64,000 nt of DNA from Aquabacterium sp029268225 (GTDB lineage Bacteria; Pseudomonadota; Gammaproteobacteria; Burkholderiales; Burkholderiaceae_C). The notes below the pieces were generated by a model. That model searched no databases and had not been told where the DNA came from. It saw only the letters and a program-made list of their open reading frames with translations. The stretch lies in assembly GCF_037482285.1 (NCBI RefSeq), contig NZ_JBBEYB010000005.1, positions 153,252 through 217,251 of the forward strand, in the 5' to 3' direction. Both the position numbers and the translations under genes were made by a program. Positions 27,315 through 35,994 of the stretch are shown piece by piece; within the stretch, counting starts at the first letter, position 1; every line of letters begins with the position of its first letter.

Positions 27315-28889
27315 TCAGGCTGCGTCAGGGACGGCCTGCAGGGGTGGCATCGGCGACAAGGCCACAACCACGCGTTCATGAGAAGACTGCACCAGGGTGG
27401 CCACGGCCACGCGCTGCGCTTGTTCGCTGGCCCGCAGGGCCGCACAGGCCAGCGCTGTGGGCACCAGCGCCCGCGCCACGCCCAGGTCACCACAGGCCTC
27501 TCCCACCCGCGTCACTTGCTGCACAGGGTCGAGGTCTGGGAGCACGTCTTGCAGGGTTTCATACAGTTCGCCGGTGCGGCTCGCGCGATGATCCGCATCG
27601 GAGACCACCACCAGCCCCTCGGGCGAGGGAGAGGTCCGCTGCAGCAACTCGGTGAAGACCGCTGTCAAGGTGCTGCAACCAATCCGACCGGCGGCATCAG
27701 CTGACTTGTCACGCCGGCCGCAGATCGGCCTCCACAAGCGCATCGCCTCGGGCACCTGCGCTTGCAACTGCGGCCACATGGGATGAGCCAGTAACAAAGC
27801 CGCAGCCCCCTCCCCCGGCACGCGACCGGTCTGATGGAGCGCGGTGAACAATTCGCCCACAGCCTGCATGTGATCGACCCGATCGGCATCGATGGCGCTG
27901 TCCACGGCCAGAATCAGCAGCAGTTCGGGGCGGGACTCACGCGTCCATCGGAGCAGGTGCTGGTCGATCTCGGACCACAAGGCCTCGGCGTGGGTGAGCG
28001 TGTTGGTTTGCCATACCGGAGCGTGCGCCGACACCGCGGTGGTCCAGTCCTGCAGCACCGTGCACTGCCCCTGCAACCAGACGGTGGCCGCGTCGCGGTC
28101 GGCCTCCTGCCAATGTGAGGGCCACAGCACTCGCACCGTGACGCGCGGACGCCGCGCCTCACGTGACGCCGCCAGCGCAGGCGACATGGGATGGGCCACA
28201 CCAGCGAGGTGTGCCTTGCCCACTGACTGCTCCTCCAGTGCCGGCGCATGAAACGCCAGGTCGCTCGACGCTTGCCCCTGCGCATGGTCTGCGTGCAAGC
28301 CAGAGAGCACGTCAAGCACCCGGTGCAAGGGGGCTTCGACCAAAGCCAATGCACGCAGCACGGCCGGGGGTAAACCACCCTCGTCCGGATGCGCCAGTTC
28401 GCCGTGTGCCAGCAGCCAGTCATCCAGATCGATGTCGGGCACTCGGGCGGTGAACACAGGCAGTCCTTCCAGGTCTTGCAAATGCGCATCCAGATCCGGT
28501 CGCACCACGCCGGCTTGCAGGCTGGACCAGGCGGTGTCACTGTCGACGCCCGCTGGCAGGTGCACCGCTTCGGCCAGCACCCAGGCCGAGGCCTGACGTT
28601 GTGCCTGTGCCTCGGCCGACAAGCTCGCTTCGGCAGCCTGCTCGCCTGGTGTGGGTGCACGGATGCCAGGCATCGCGGCCGAGTCGGCCACGGACGTCCG
28701 CAAGCGCTGCACACCCCATATCCCAGCCAGCAAGCCTCCGGTGAGCAGCAGCGGCAGCACCAGCAGTTGCAGGACGATGTCGCCCATGCCGATGTCGCGC
28801 TCGGCGTTCTGCCATTGCCAGATGGTGACCAGCCACACGATGGCGGCGATCACCAACCCCAACCCCAGCACTTTGAAAATCCTGGCCAT
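27315..28889 (-). CDS. Unrecognised two-helix membrane protein of the T6SS operon
   Basis: A 524-residue protein I cannot assign. The ATG at 28889 is followed by two membrane helices (VLGLGLVIAAIVWLVTIW and IVLQLLVLPLLLTGGLLAGIWGV), then a soluble region of about 450 residues, Ala/Leu/Asp-rich, with no motif I recognise; parts such as PELLLILAVDSAIDADRV and EGLVVVSDADHR look like alternating strands and helices of an alpha/beta fold. Two N-terminal helices resemble the TssM layout. It lies 17 bases upstream of tssM and 73 bases after the PAAR gene, so a role in this T6SS is inferred only from context. Confidence 0.7.
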   Translation of the reverse strand: MARIFKVLGLGLVIAAIVWLVTIWQWQNAERDIGMGDIVLQLLVLPLLLTGGLLAGIWGVQRLRTSVADSAAMPGIRAPTPGEQAAEASLSAEAQAQRQASAWVLAEAVHLPAGVDSDTAWSSLQAGVVRPDLDAHLQDLEGLPVFTARVPDIDLDDWLLAHGELAHPDEGGLPPAVLRALALVEAPLHRVLDVLSGLHADHAQGQASSDLAFHAPALEEQSVGKAHLAGVAHPMSPALAASREARRPRVTVRVLWPSHWQEADRDAATVWLQGQCTVLQDWTTAVSAHAPVWQTNTLTHAEALWSEIDQHLLRWTRESRPELLLILAVDSAIDADRVDHMQAVGELFTALHQTGRVPGEGAAALLLAHPMWPQLQAQVPEAMRLWRPICGRRDKSADAAGRIGCSTLTAVFTELLQRTSPSPEGLVVVSDADHRASRTGELYETLQDVLPDLDPVQQVTRVGEACGDLGVARALVPTALACAALRASEQAQRVAVATLVQSSHERVVVALSPMPPLQAVPDAA

Positions 28890-28962
28890 GCTCTGACTGC
28901 CTGCTCGATGACCGTGCTGCCACATGGCAGCACCTGTGACGGTGTGGAGAGCCCGCAAAGGC

Positions 28963-29232
28963 TCAAATGCCGGTGGAGACCGCCTGTCCGGAGATGAGGG
29001 TGGCCCCGCAGGCGCACTTATCGCCATGGCGGGCAGCAGGTTGGCCGTCGATGATCATGGTGGGATCGCCACTCACGATCACGGTGGTGCCACCATGACC
29101 TTTCTTGGGGCAAGTGACCTTGTCACCCACCCGCGCAATGCGACGGCCATGGGTGTCGGTGCTTGCCGAGGCCCCCACCACCTTGCCGCCATGGCTGGTG
29201 CTGTCTCCCAAGACAATGAATGGGCGTCCCAT
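28963..29232 (-). CDS. PAAR-domain spike-tip protein
   Basis: An 89-residue protein consisting only of a PAAR domain. It has DSTSHGGKV, repeated short strands, TCPKKGH, the central GDPTMI-DG element, and HGD-CACGATL, with His/Cys residues able to bind the zinc at the cone tip. PAAR proteins cap the VgrG spike and carry or recruit effectors. With no extension it would need a separate cargo. A longer relative with nearly the same domain is encoded at 55257-55865. It heads the run toward tssM and is followed by a 134-base gap up to the M15 peptidase gene. Confidence 0.93.
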   Translation of the reverse strand: MGRPFIVLGDSTSHGGKVVGASASTDTHGRRIARVGDKVTCPKKGHGGTTVIVSGDPTMIIDGQPAARHGDKCACGATLISGQAVSTGI

Positions 29233-29366
29233 GGTCCCTGCGCTCCCTGCAATCTCTTTGTATGTGCGGCCGGATGAACCGACGCGGGCGCAGTCTAAGG
29301 CGCAGCAGCCCCCCGCGAGCCCCCCCGCTAGAGGGGTGACACTGTGACAGTCTGTGTCAAGTGCGC

Positions 29367-30236
29367 TCAGCGGTTACGCGCTGCCCGCATGGCTTCGCGC
29401 ACGCCAGGCTTGCGCCACTCGACGTGACCGAAGTCCATCATCTGCCAACGCCCCCCCCAGGTCAGTCCCAAGCGCTCGGCAACCTCGCCATACAGCTGAT
29501 AACCGCGCATGGCCCAGGGGTCTTTTTCACTGATGACGAGCTTGCCATCTCGGTAGAAAGCACAGTCAGCGCCCAGGCCGTACTGGTGGTAGCTCTGCCA
29601 GGCGCCGGCGTTGGTCACATGTCCACCTTTGGCCGCCAGCATGGCCTGACGTTCGGGACTGCGCCAGCCCTCCAGCAAGGCCATGTCGTAGCCGTGCTCC
29701 TCCTTCATGATCTTGAAAACGCGCAGCAGCGTTTGCACGAAATCGGGGTCCATCTGCTCCCAACGCCGGTCCGCGCTGGCCAGCAGAGGCCGCACGATCT
29801 CGACTTCAGCGGTGTCAAACACCTCGGGTGGCAAGGGAGGGGGCGGCACCAGGTGCTCGCCCTGCAACAGCTGAGCCACCTGTGGGTGAAGCGGATCGAT
29901 GCGGTCGTCGAAGCCCTCCAGGGTGCGAGTGCCCCACAGGCTCCAGCCCAGCGCGAACGCCACAGGCAGAGACAACAGCGTACCGCCCCCCAGCACCCAG
30001 TGCCAGCGACGAGACCAACCCTGGCGAACACCGCGCATGGCGCCATCGACCTGACGCGACCAGCTCACTGGCACCTGCTGAATCTGTGCCCCCACGCCCT
30101 GCCCAAGACGCAGCCCTCGATGCCACCAGCGTTGCCAGCGCAGCGAGATCGCTTGGCGCCAGTGAGGAAACACCCACATGGCCAACACCACGCTGACCAG
30201 CACGAAGTAGCCCAACACCCACCCTGTTTGCATCAT
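29367..30236 (-). CDS. Membrane-anchored M15 peptidase, TagX-like
   Basis: A 289-residue protein with two membrane helices (residues 5-22 and 82-100) and a periplasmic peptidase domain of the M15/VanY type. Zinc ligands appear as SYHQYGLGAD (His217, Asp224) and FGHVEW (His271), and the LLEGWRSPERQ segment matches the family. TagX of Acinetobacter is an M15-type L,D-endopeptidase that opens peptidoglycan for T6SS assembly; the same role is inferred here from family and neighbourhood. The start ATG is the first of the frame and gives the N-terminal helix. Confidence 0.85.
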   Translation of the reverse strand: MMQTGWVLGYFVLVSVVLAMWVFPHWRQAISLRWQRWWHRGLRLGQGVGAQIQQVPVSWSRQVDGAMRGVRQGWSRRWHWVLGGGTLLSLPVAFALGWSLWGTRTLEGFDDRIDPLHPQVAQLLQGEHLVPPPPLPPEVFDTAEVEIVRPLLASADRRWEQMDPDFVQTLLRVFKIMKEEHGYDMALLEGWRSPERQAMLAAKGGHVTNAGAWQSYHQYGLGADCAFYRDGKLVISEKDPWAMRGYQLYGEVAERLGLTWGGRWQMMDFGHVEWRKPGVREAMRAARNR

Positions 30237-30344
30237 TCTTGTAACCAGTCTTTGCAGCCACCGCTCGGGGGACTTTCACGGTGCAGTCCGCCTCCCTAGA
30301 ATGCGCCGGTTCACACATTCATAAAACCAAACAGGGAGTCGGGC

Positions 30345-31190
30345 TTGAGCCATGACCAGGGCCTGCCATGGGCTCGCCACACCCATTCTTCGAGGTCGAA
30401 CGCGAAGCCCGCGCTGGACCGTCCCAGTCTGTTTGCCGGCATGGAGGCCGAGGAGGACCACTCGCCGGAGCGCGTGCGGATTCTATCGACGCTCGCTGCC
30501 AACCGCCCCCCCTCCAAACGGGCGTCTCACCGTGCACGAGCACGTAGAGGCCGCAGCAATTGGCAGTTCAGAGCCTTGATGATCTTGATGGGAATGGGCA
30601 TTTTGGGCCTGCTGGCGGGCTTTGCCTTGGTGTTGGCGCAAGGGCATCCGCAAGCACGTCCCGTTGCCGTTGCCAACGAGTCAGCGCTGCGGCCCACAAC
30701 AGCCCACACCACGCCGTCTGCCGCCCTCGCGACGCAGCACGCTGCGTCGCAGTCCGCCGCGCCCTTGACACCGCCTGCCCCGGCAAACACAACACCCCAG
30801 ACCGCCTTGATTGAAGATCTGGCTCCTGTAGCAGCCGTCGCCGTGGCCACGGTGGCAGCCACCTCACCACCGAACAGCCCGGTTGCGGCGCCATTGAGGA
30901 CGTCGTCGGCATCGACCGACAAGGTGTCACGCACACCCCCGGTCACCGAGACGCGCGACGCCCCCCCCAGTCCCAGAGTGGCCGAATCTCCCCGTACGGA
31001 GAAAGCCGCAAAGCGGCCAGCAAGGGCCGAAAATCGCCCGCGCGCGGTGGCGACAAAGCGAGGTCAGGACGCCGATGTCGCCTTGCTGGAGGCCATGTTC
31101 ACGCATACCCGCCCAACCAGCCTGAGCAAAGATCAGCGCCGCTTGTGCGCCCAACAGCCCCAGCGAGCCGGGTGCCCCGCAGTGCGTTGA
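30345..31190 (+). CDS. Single-pass membrane protein with Ala/Pro/Thr-rich periplasmic part
   Basis: A 281-residue protein of unknown function. Residues 1-70 are basic and Ser/Arg-rich, one helix spans 75-97 (ALMILMGMGILGLLAGFALVLA), and residues 100-245 are low-complexity Ala/Pro/Thr/Val, ending in a short Cys-containing tail (LCAQQPQRAGCP). The TTG at 30345 is preferred because a GGAG lies just upstream; an internal ATG at 30441 would keep the helix. It diverges from the M15 gene and may belong to the T6SS group, but nothing in the protein proves this. Confidence 0.65.
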   Translation: MSHDQGLPWARHTHSSRSNAKPALDRPSLFAGMEAEEDHSPERVRILSTLAANRPPSKRASHRARARRGRSNWQFRALMILMGMGILGLLAGFALVLAQGHPQARPVAVANESALRPTTAHTTPSAALATQHAASQSAAPLTPPAPANTTPQTALIEDLAPVAAVAVATVAATSPPNSPVAAPLRTSSASTDKVSRTPPVTETRDAPPSPRVAESPRTEKAAKRPARAENRPRAVATKRGQDADVALLEAMFTHTRPTSLSKDQRRLCAQQPQRAGCPAVR

Positions 31191-31331
31191 CCAAAGGTTG
31201 AGGCGTGTGGGTCGGGGGCTTGGAAGCCTCCATGTGGGCAATGAGGGCTCGCCCAGGGACCGAGCAGGAAGGCGGATTGGGCGCTACGATGGCTGCTTGC
31301 TGTACGTGCCCCTCGTAGCCCAGGACATGCC

Positions 31332-32078
31332 ATGAACCCTTCCTCCTCTTCCGATCCAGCCCTGGACGCCGACGCCTCGGGCCACGCGTCCGACGACGGC
31401 GTGCCGGTGTCCCTCAAGATCCGGCAGCGAATCAAGGCCTCACAGAAGCGCTTTCACGCGAACGACAACATTGCCGAGTTCATCCAACCGGGTGAGCTGG
31501 AAGCCTTGCTCGACGAGGTCGAGCTCAAGATGCGTGGTGTGCTGTCCAGCCTGGTGATCGACACCGAGAGCGACCACAACACGCAGGACACGGCCCGCCG
31601 TGTGGCCAAGATGTATCTCAACGAGATCTTTCGGGGTCGCTACCAGGCCGCACCGCCGGTCACCGAGTTCCCCAATGTCGAGCGACTCAATGAGTTGATG
31701 ATCGTCGGGCCCATCACGGTGCGCAGCGCCTGTTCACACCACCTGTGCCCCATCATCGGCAAGGTGTGGATCGGCATCATGCCCAATGAGCACTCCAACC
31801 TGATCGGTCTGTCGAAGTACGCACGTCTGATCGACTGGATCATGAGCCGTCCGCAAATTCAGGAAGAAGCCGTGACCCAGGTGGCCGATGTGCTGCAGTC
31901 GCGCATGAACCCGGATGGCCTGGCCGTGATCATGGAGGCCGACCATTTCTGCATGCACTGGCGCGGCGTCAAGGACATGGACTCCAAGATGATCAACAGT
32001 GTGATGCGCGGCTCCTTCCTGAAGGATCCCAATCTGCGTCGCGAATTCCTGTCTCTGGTGACAAACAAGAAAGGCTGA
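31332..32078 (+). CDS. folE: GTP cyclohydrolase I
   Basis: A 248-residue FolE, which converts GTP to dihydroneopterin triphosphate, the first step of tetrahydrofolate synthesis. The zinc site is visible (CSHHLCP and a later Cys in ADHFCMHWRG), along with DTARRVAKMYLNEIF. A Ser/Asp-rich 35-residue leader precedes the catalytic domain, longer than in E. coli (222). Type IA with full zinc ligands. It is the first gene of a tight run: the BLUF gene begins 5 bases after it. Confidence 0.95.
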   Translation: MNPSSSSDPALDADASGHASDDGVPVSLKIRQRIKASQKRFHANDNIAEFIQPGELEALLDEVELKMRGVLSSLVIDTESDHNTQDTARRVAKMYLNEIFRGRYQAAPPVTEFPNVERLNELMIVGPITVRSACSHHLCPIIGKVWIGIMPNEHSNLIGLSKYARLIDWIMSRPQIQEEAVTQVADVLQSRMNPDGLAVIMEADHFCMHWRGVKDMDSKMINSVMRGSFLKDPNLRREFLSLVTNKKG

Positions 32079-32082
32079 TGCC

Positions 32083-32511
32083 ATGTTGGTTCGACTGCTT
32101 TACGCCAGCCGCGCGGCTGAGCCGCTGACGCCCGAGGTGATCGACAGCATCCTGGCCACGTCACGCAAGACCAATCCGGCCTTGGGCGTGACCGGTCTGC
32201 TGTGTCACAGCGATGAAATCTTCATGCAGGTGCTGGAAGGGGGCCGTGATGCGGTCAACCATCTCTATCGCCGCATTTGCAGCGACAGTCGCCACCGTGA
32301 CGTGATCGTGCTGCACCACGAGGAAATCACCGAGCGGCGCTTCTCGAACTGGACCATGGGCCAGGTGAACCTGGATCGGGTGAATCCTGCCATTTTGCTG
32401 AAGTATTCCGAGCGGCCCGTGCTGGACCCTTACGCGGTGTCAGGCAAGGTGTCGATGGCGCTGCTCGATGAGTTGCTGGCAACGGCTTGCATCATCAGCC
32501 GCTCCAATTGA
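32083..32511 (+). CDS. Stand-alone BLUF-domain blue-light sensor
   Basis: A 142-residue flavin-binding photoreceptor with nothing but a BLUF domain and a C-terminal helix cap. The photoactive residues are all at expected spacing: Tyr7 (RLLYAS), Asn31, Gln49 (FMQVLEGG), and Trp90/Met92 (NWTM). Light rearranges the Gln side chain and signals through the C-terminal helices to a partner. No EAL, GGDEF or cyclase domain is fused, so an unlinked partner is needed. It sits between folE and a DUF429 gene with gaps of 4 and -4 bases, which suggests co-transcription with pterin synthesis. Confidence 0.93.
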   Translation: MLVRLLYASRAAEPLTPEVIDSILATSRKTNPALGVTGLLCHSDEIFMQVLEGGRDAVNHLYRRICSDSRHRDVIVLHHEEITERRFSNWTMGQVNLDRVNPAILLKYSERPVLDPYAVSGKVSMALLDELLATACIISRSN

Positions 32512-33443
32512 CGCCACACCTCGCCGGACCTGCCCTGCTGTTGGGGCTGGACTTCAGCTGCGCGCCCACACGGCGCAAGCCTTTGACCTTGGCCCAAGGG
32601 GTGCGTGCCGGACAGACAGTCAAGCTACTGACTCTGGAGGCCCTGCCCAGTCTGGATGAGTGGACCGCGCGCTTGACGCCTGCGGGCATGCTCGCGGCCG
32701 GCTGGACGCATGGTTTCGTCATGGGCTGCGACTTTCCCTTCGGGCTGCCGCGCCCTTTCGTGCAAGCCTTGGCTGCGCAGGGGCCGGGCGAGGCTTTTGG
32801 GGCTTTGCAAGACGCTCAAGACTCAGCGCCTGAGTGTGACCGCCTGATCGTGGCGCTGAAGGCCCACTGCGACGACCGCGCCGGCTTTCAGCGGCTCATC
32901 GATGGCTGGGGACAGACCTGGGACATGGGCCGGCCAGCGGGCAGCAAGCTGCTGCACCGCGCGACCGACCGGGCCGTGCCGGGTTTGTCGAGCACCAGCC
33001 CACTGCAGACACGCTATGTGCCGGTCGGCAAGATGTATTTTGAGGGCCTGCAGCGCCTCGTGGCGGCCAATGTGAGCTTGCCCGGTCTGCGTGCGGGTCG
33101 CCCCGAAGCCGTCGCCCTGGAGGCCTACCCGGGCCTGCTGGCAGGCGAGATACTGGGGCGACGCAGCTACAAGAGCGAATCCGAGGCCAGCCCGGAGCGC
33201 CTGATCGCCCGCCTGGACCTGATCGATGCCCTGGAGCAGGGTCGCACCCGCCTGGGCTTGCGACTAAAGCTGACGCCGGCCCAACGCGACCACCTGGCTG
33301 CTGACCCGAAGGGGGACCGACTGGACGCGGTGCTGTGTCTGATGCAAGCGGCCTGGGCGCAACAACGTCACGAAGCGGGCGACGCCCATTGGGGCCTCTC
33401 GCCCGAGATGGACCCGGTCGAAGGGTGGATACTCACGGCATGA
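32508..33443 (+). CDS. DUF429 family protein
   Basis: A protein of about 311 residues with the DUF429 layout: an RNase H-like opening strand (LLLGLDFSCAPTRRKPLTLAQG), GCDFPFGLPR, and the conserved end KGDRLDAVLCLMQAAWA. DUF429 proteins are predicted nuclease-like; activity is not known. No ATG fits: the TTG at 32508 overlaps the BLUF stop (TTGA), and a TTG at 32487 is an alternative, so the start is uncertain. The stop overlaps the mutarotase ATG. Confidence 0.8.
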   Translation: MTPHLAGPALLLGLDFSCAPTRRKPLTLAQGVRAGQTVKLLTLEALPSLDEWTARLTPAGMLAAGWTHGFVMGCDFPFGLPRPFVQALAAQGPGEAFGALQDAQDSAPECDRLIVALKAHCDDRAGFQRLIDGWGQTWDMGRPAGSKLLHRATDRAVPGLSSTSPLQTRYVPVGKMYFEGLQRLVAANVSLPGLRAGRPEAVALEAYPGLLAGEILGRRSYKSESEASPERLIARLDLIDALEQGRTRLGLRLKLTPAQRDHLAADPKGDRLDAVLCLMQAAWAQQRHEAGDAHWGLSPEMDPVEGWILTA

Positions 33444-34300
33444 GTGAAGCGAAGCTGGACATGATCGAGGTGCAGGGCCAGGCGGCCGTGCGCGTGCAAT
33501 CGCCCGATGGGGCACAGGCCACCGTGCTGCTGCACGGGGCACAGGTGATTTCGTGGATTCCCGCGCGGGGTGAGGAGCAGTTGTACCTGTCACCCCAAAC
33601 GGTGATCGCCCCCGGCCAGGCCGTGCGCGGCGGGGTGCCGGTGGTCTTCCCGCAGTTCAATCAACGGGGGCCGGACACCAGCCTGCCCCGCCACGGCCTG
33701 CTGCGCACCCGTGCCTGGACAGTGGAGAGCAGTCGCCAGGAAAAGGACCACGCCCAGGTGACGCTGGTGTTCGACGACAACGCCGAAACACGCGCCCTGT
33801 GGCCGCACAGCTTCACGGTGGAGCTGACGGTGTCGGTGAGCAACACGCGTCTGGACCTGGAGTTGTACGTGCAAAACCCCAGCGACAGCGCGTGGGACTT
33901 CACCGCGGCGCTGCACACCTATCTGGCGGTGTCGGATGTGACGCAGGTGCGCCTGCTGGGCCTTGAGGGTTGCCCCTTCGAAGACACGGTGCTGGACGAG
34001 CGCCACATCGAAGACCACCCGGAAAAGCGCTTCTACGGTGAGTTCGACCGCATCTACAGCGGCGTGAAGGATCTGTTGCTGCGCGATGGTCCTCGCCGTC
34101 TGAACATCACGCAGGCCGGCTGGCCCGATGCCGTGATCTGGAACCCGGGGCCGCACAAATGCGCCGCGCTGGCCGACATGCCCGATGCCGACTGGCAGTG
34201 CATGTTGTGCGTGGAAGCAGCGGCTGTCTTCGAGCCCATCACCCTGGGACCTGAGGAAGAGTGGAGCGGGCGCCAGAGCCTGGTTTTGCTGACCGATTGA
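33440..34300 (+). CDS. D-hexose-6-phosphate mutarotase (YeaD family)
   Basis: A 286-residue aldose-1-epimerase-fold protein related to YeaD/YMR099C, which interconvert alpha and beta glucose-6-phosphate. Features seen are PRHGLLRTRAWTVES with the substrate His, ALHTYLAVSDV with the second His, and WNPGPHKCAALADMPDADWQCMLCVE with the catalytic Glu region. The ATG at 33440 overlaps the preceding stop (ATGA). It ends the folE-BLUF-DUF429 run and faces the oxidase assembly operon. Confidence 0.9.
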   Translation: MSEAKLDMIEVQGQAAVRVQSPDGAQATVLLHGAQVISWIPARGEEQLYLSPQTVIAPGQAVRGGVPVVFPQFNQRGPDTSLPRHGLLRTRAWTVESSRQEKDHAQVTLVFDDNAETRALWPHSFTVELTVSVSNTRLDLELYVQNPSDSAWDFTAALHTYLAVSDVTQVRLLGLEGCPFEDTVLDERHIEDHPEKRFYGEFDRIYSGVKDLLLRDGPRRLNITQAGWPDAVIWNPGPHKCAALADMPDADWQCMLCVEAAAVFEPITLGPEEEWSGRQSLVLLTD

Positions 34301-34354
34301 AACGGGCCGAGGCCGTGGAGGCCAGGCGACGCCACGTCCCCGCTTGAGCTCGCC

Positions 34355-35035
34355 TCAATGCGCAGTGGTGCTCAGCGCAGGCAGCTTCAAGAGTTGACGC
34401 ACATCGGCCGTGAGCTGGTCGATAGGCATGCCGTAGCGTGCAAACAGGCGCACCTGGCCTTGCGGGTCAAAGATGTAGGAGCCTGCGGTGTGGTCGATGG
34501 TGTAGCCACCGCTGGGCGTTTCCACCTTCTGGTAGAACACCTTGAACTCCTTGGCCACCGCCTTGATCTCGTCGGGCGAACCGGTCAGGCCCACGAAGCT
34601 GGGGTCCATGGCCGTCAGGTAGCCCTTGAGGACCTCGGGCGTGTCACGCTCCGGGTCCACCGAGACGAACACGCCCTGCACCTTCTCGCCATCGGGTCCG
34701 AGGCGGCGACGCAGCTCGGCCAGTTCAGCCATGGTGGTGGGACACACGTCGGGGCACTGCGTGAAGCCGAAGAACACGAACACGACCTTGCCCTTGAACT
34801 CGGAGAGGTCGCGCATGCGCCCGTCGAAGTCCTTGAGCTTGAGCTTCTGGGCGTAGGTGGCCCCGGTGATGTCCACCCCATTGAACTTCAGGCCTGCCTT
34901 GGGGCGGGTCATGTCAGAGATCTGGTCACAGGCACTGAGGCCCCAGACGGCCGAGACGGCCAGGAGGGTGGTGGCGGCACGCAACAGCGTGCGGCGGCGG
35001 GACGCATCGGGGTGCCAAACGGACTTGCGGGTCAT
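34355..35035 (-). CDS. SCO1/SenC copper chaperone for cytochrome oxidase
   Basis: A 226-residue periplasmic thioredoxin-fold protein, tethered by an N-terminal helix or lipobox-like end (VWGLSAC), that helps load the CuA site of subunit II. The copper ligands are present: CPDVC (near residue 95) and His in YTIDHTAGSY. It is the last gene of the oxidase assembly run, 8 bases after cyoE. Confidence 0.94.
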   Translation of the reverse strand: MTRKSVWHPDASRRRTLLRAATTLLAVSAVWGLSACDQISDMTRPKAGLKFNGVDITGATYAQKLKLKDFDGRMRDLSEFKGKVVFVFFGFTQCPDVCPTTMAELAELRRRLGPDGEKVQGVFVSVDPERDTPEVLKGYLTAMDPSFVGLTGSPDEIKAVAKEFKVFYQKVETPSGGYTIDHTAGSYIFDPQGQVRLFARYGMPIDQLTADVRQLLKLPALSTTAH

Positions 35036-35043
35036 GTGAACGC

Positions 35044-35970
35044 TCAGATCTTCCAGTAATGGTCGACCAGCAAGGCGGCAAACAGCAGCATCAGGTAAAT
35101 GATGGAGAAGCGGAAGGTCTTGCGGGCCAGTGCGTCACTGTAACGCCGCCACAGCCGGAAGGCATAGACCAAGAACAAGATCCCGAGGATGAGCGCGGAA
35201 GCCAGGTAGAGCCAGCCGCTCATGCCGTAGATGAAGGGCAGCAAGGTCCCGGCCAGCAGGACCAGGGTGTAGAGCAGCACATGCAGGCGCGTGAAGGCAT
35301 TGCCATGGGTGACGGGCAGCATGGGCAGGCCGGCCTTGGCATAGTCATCGACACGGTAGAGCGCCAGGGCCCAGAAGTGCGGCGGCGTCCACAGGAAGAT
35401 GATGAGGCAGAGCATGAGGGCCTCGGGCCCGACCTCGCCGCGCAAGGCCGCCCAGCCCAGCACCGGCGGCATCGCGCCAGAAGCCCCGCCGATGACGATG
35501 TTTTGTGGCGTGAGGGGCTTGAGCACCACGGTGTAGACGATGGCGTAGCCGACGAAGGTGGCCAGCGTCAGCCACATGGTCAGCAGGTTGACCCACAGGG
35601 CCAGGATGGCCATGCCCAGGCTGCACAACACGGCGCTGAACAGCAAGGTCTGGCGCAGGGTGAGGTCGCCGCGCGCGGTGGGGCGCCAGGCGGTGCGTTT
35701 CATGCGGGCGTCGATGCCCTGCTCGATCAGGCAGTTGAAGGCAGCCGCAGCCCCGGCCACCAGCCAGATGCCGGCGCAGGCGGCCACGGCCCGCAGCGCC
35801 TCGGCCTGGGTGGGCACCCCCGGCACGGCCAGCAGCATGCCAATGACCGCGCAGAAGACGATGAGCTGCACCACCTTGGGTTTGGTGAGCACATAGAACT
35901 GGCGGATGCGCGACGGTGTGTGGGGCGTTGACAGCGGCACGGATGAGGCAGCGGCAAGGGCATCGGACAT
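35044..35970 (-). CDS. cyoE: Protohaem IX farnesyltransferase (haem O synthase)
   Basis: A 308-residue UbiA-type prenyltransferase with about nine membrane helices that adds a farnesyl tail to haem B. The first Asp-rich site appears as NCLIEQGIDARMKRTAWRP, the usual betaproteobacterial version, and the second region as VDDYAKAGLPMLPVTHG. Product haem O passes to CtaA. It lies 24 bases after ctaA in the same operon. The symbol ctaB is also used. Confidence 0.96.
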   Translation of the reverse strand: MSDALAAASSVPLSTPHTPSRIRQFYVLTKPKVVQLIVFCAVIGMLLAVPGVPTQAEALRAVAACAGIWLVAGAAAAFNCLIEQGIDARMKRTAWRPTARGDLTLRQTLLFSAVLCSLGMAILALWVNLLTMWLTLATFVGYAIVYTVVLKPLTPQNIVIGGASGAMPPVLGWAALRGEVGPEALMLCLIIFLWTPPHFWALALYRVDDYAKAGLPMLPVTHGNAFTRLHVLLYTLVLLAGTLLPFIYGMSGWLYLASALILGILFLVYAFRLWRRYSDALARKTFRFSIIYLMLLFAALLVDHYWKI

Positions 35971-35994
35971 GGCTTCCTCCAGGAGATGAACTCA

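Noticed and set aside
30345..31190. A second TonB protein
   Set aside because: It has one helix and an Ala/Pro linker like TonB, but the C-terminal TonB domain motif is absent.
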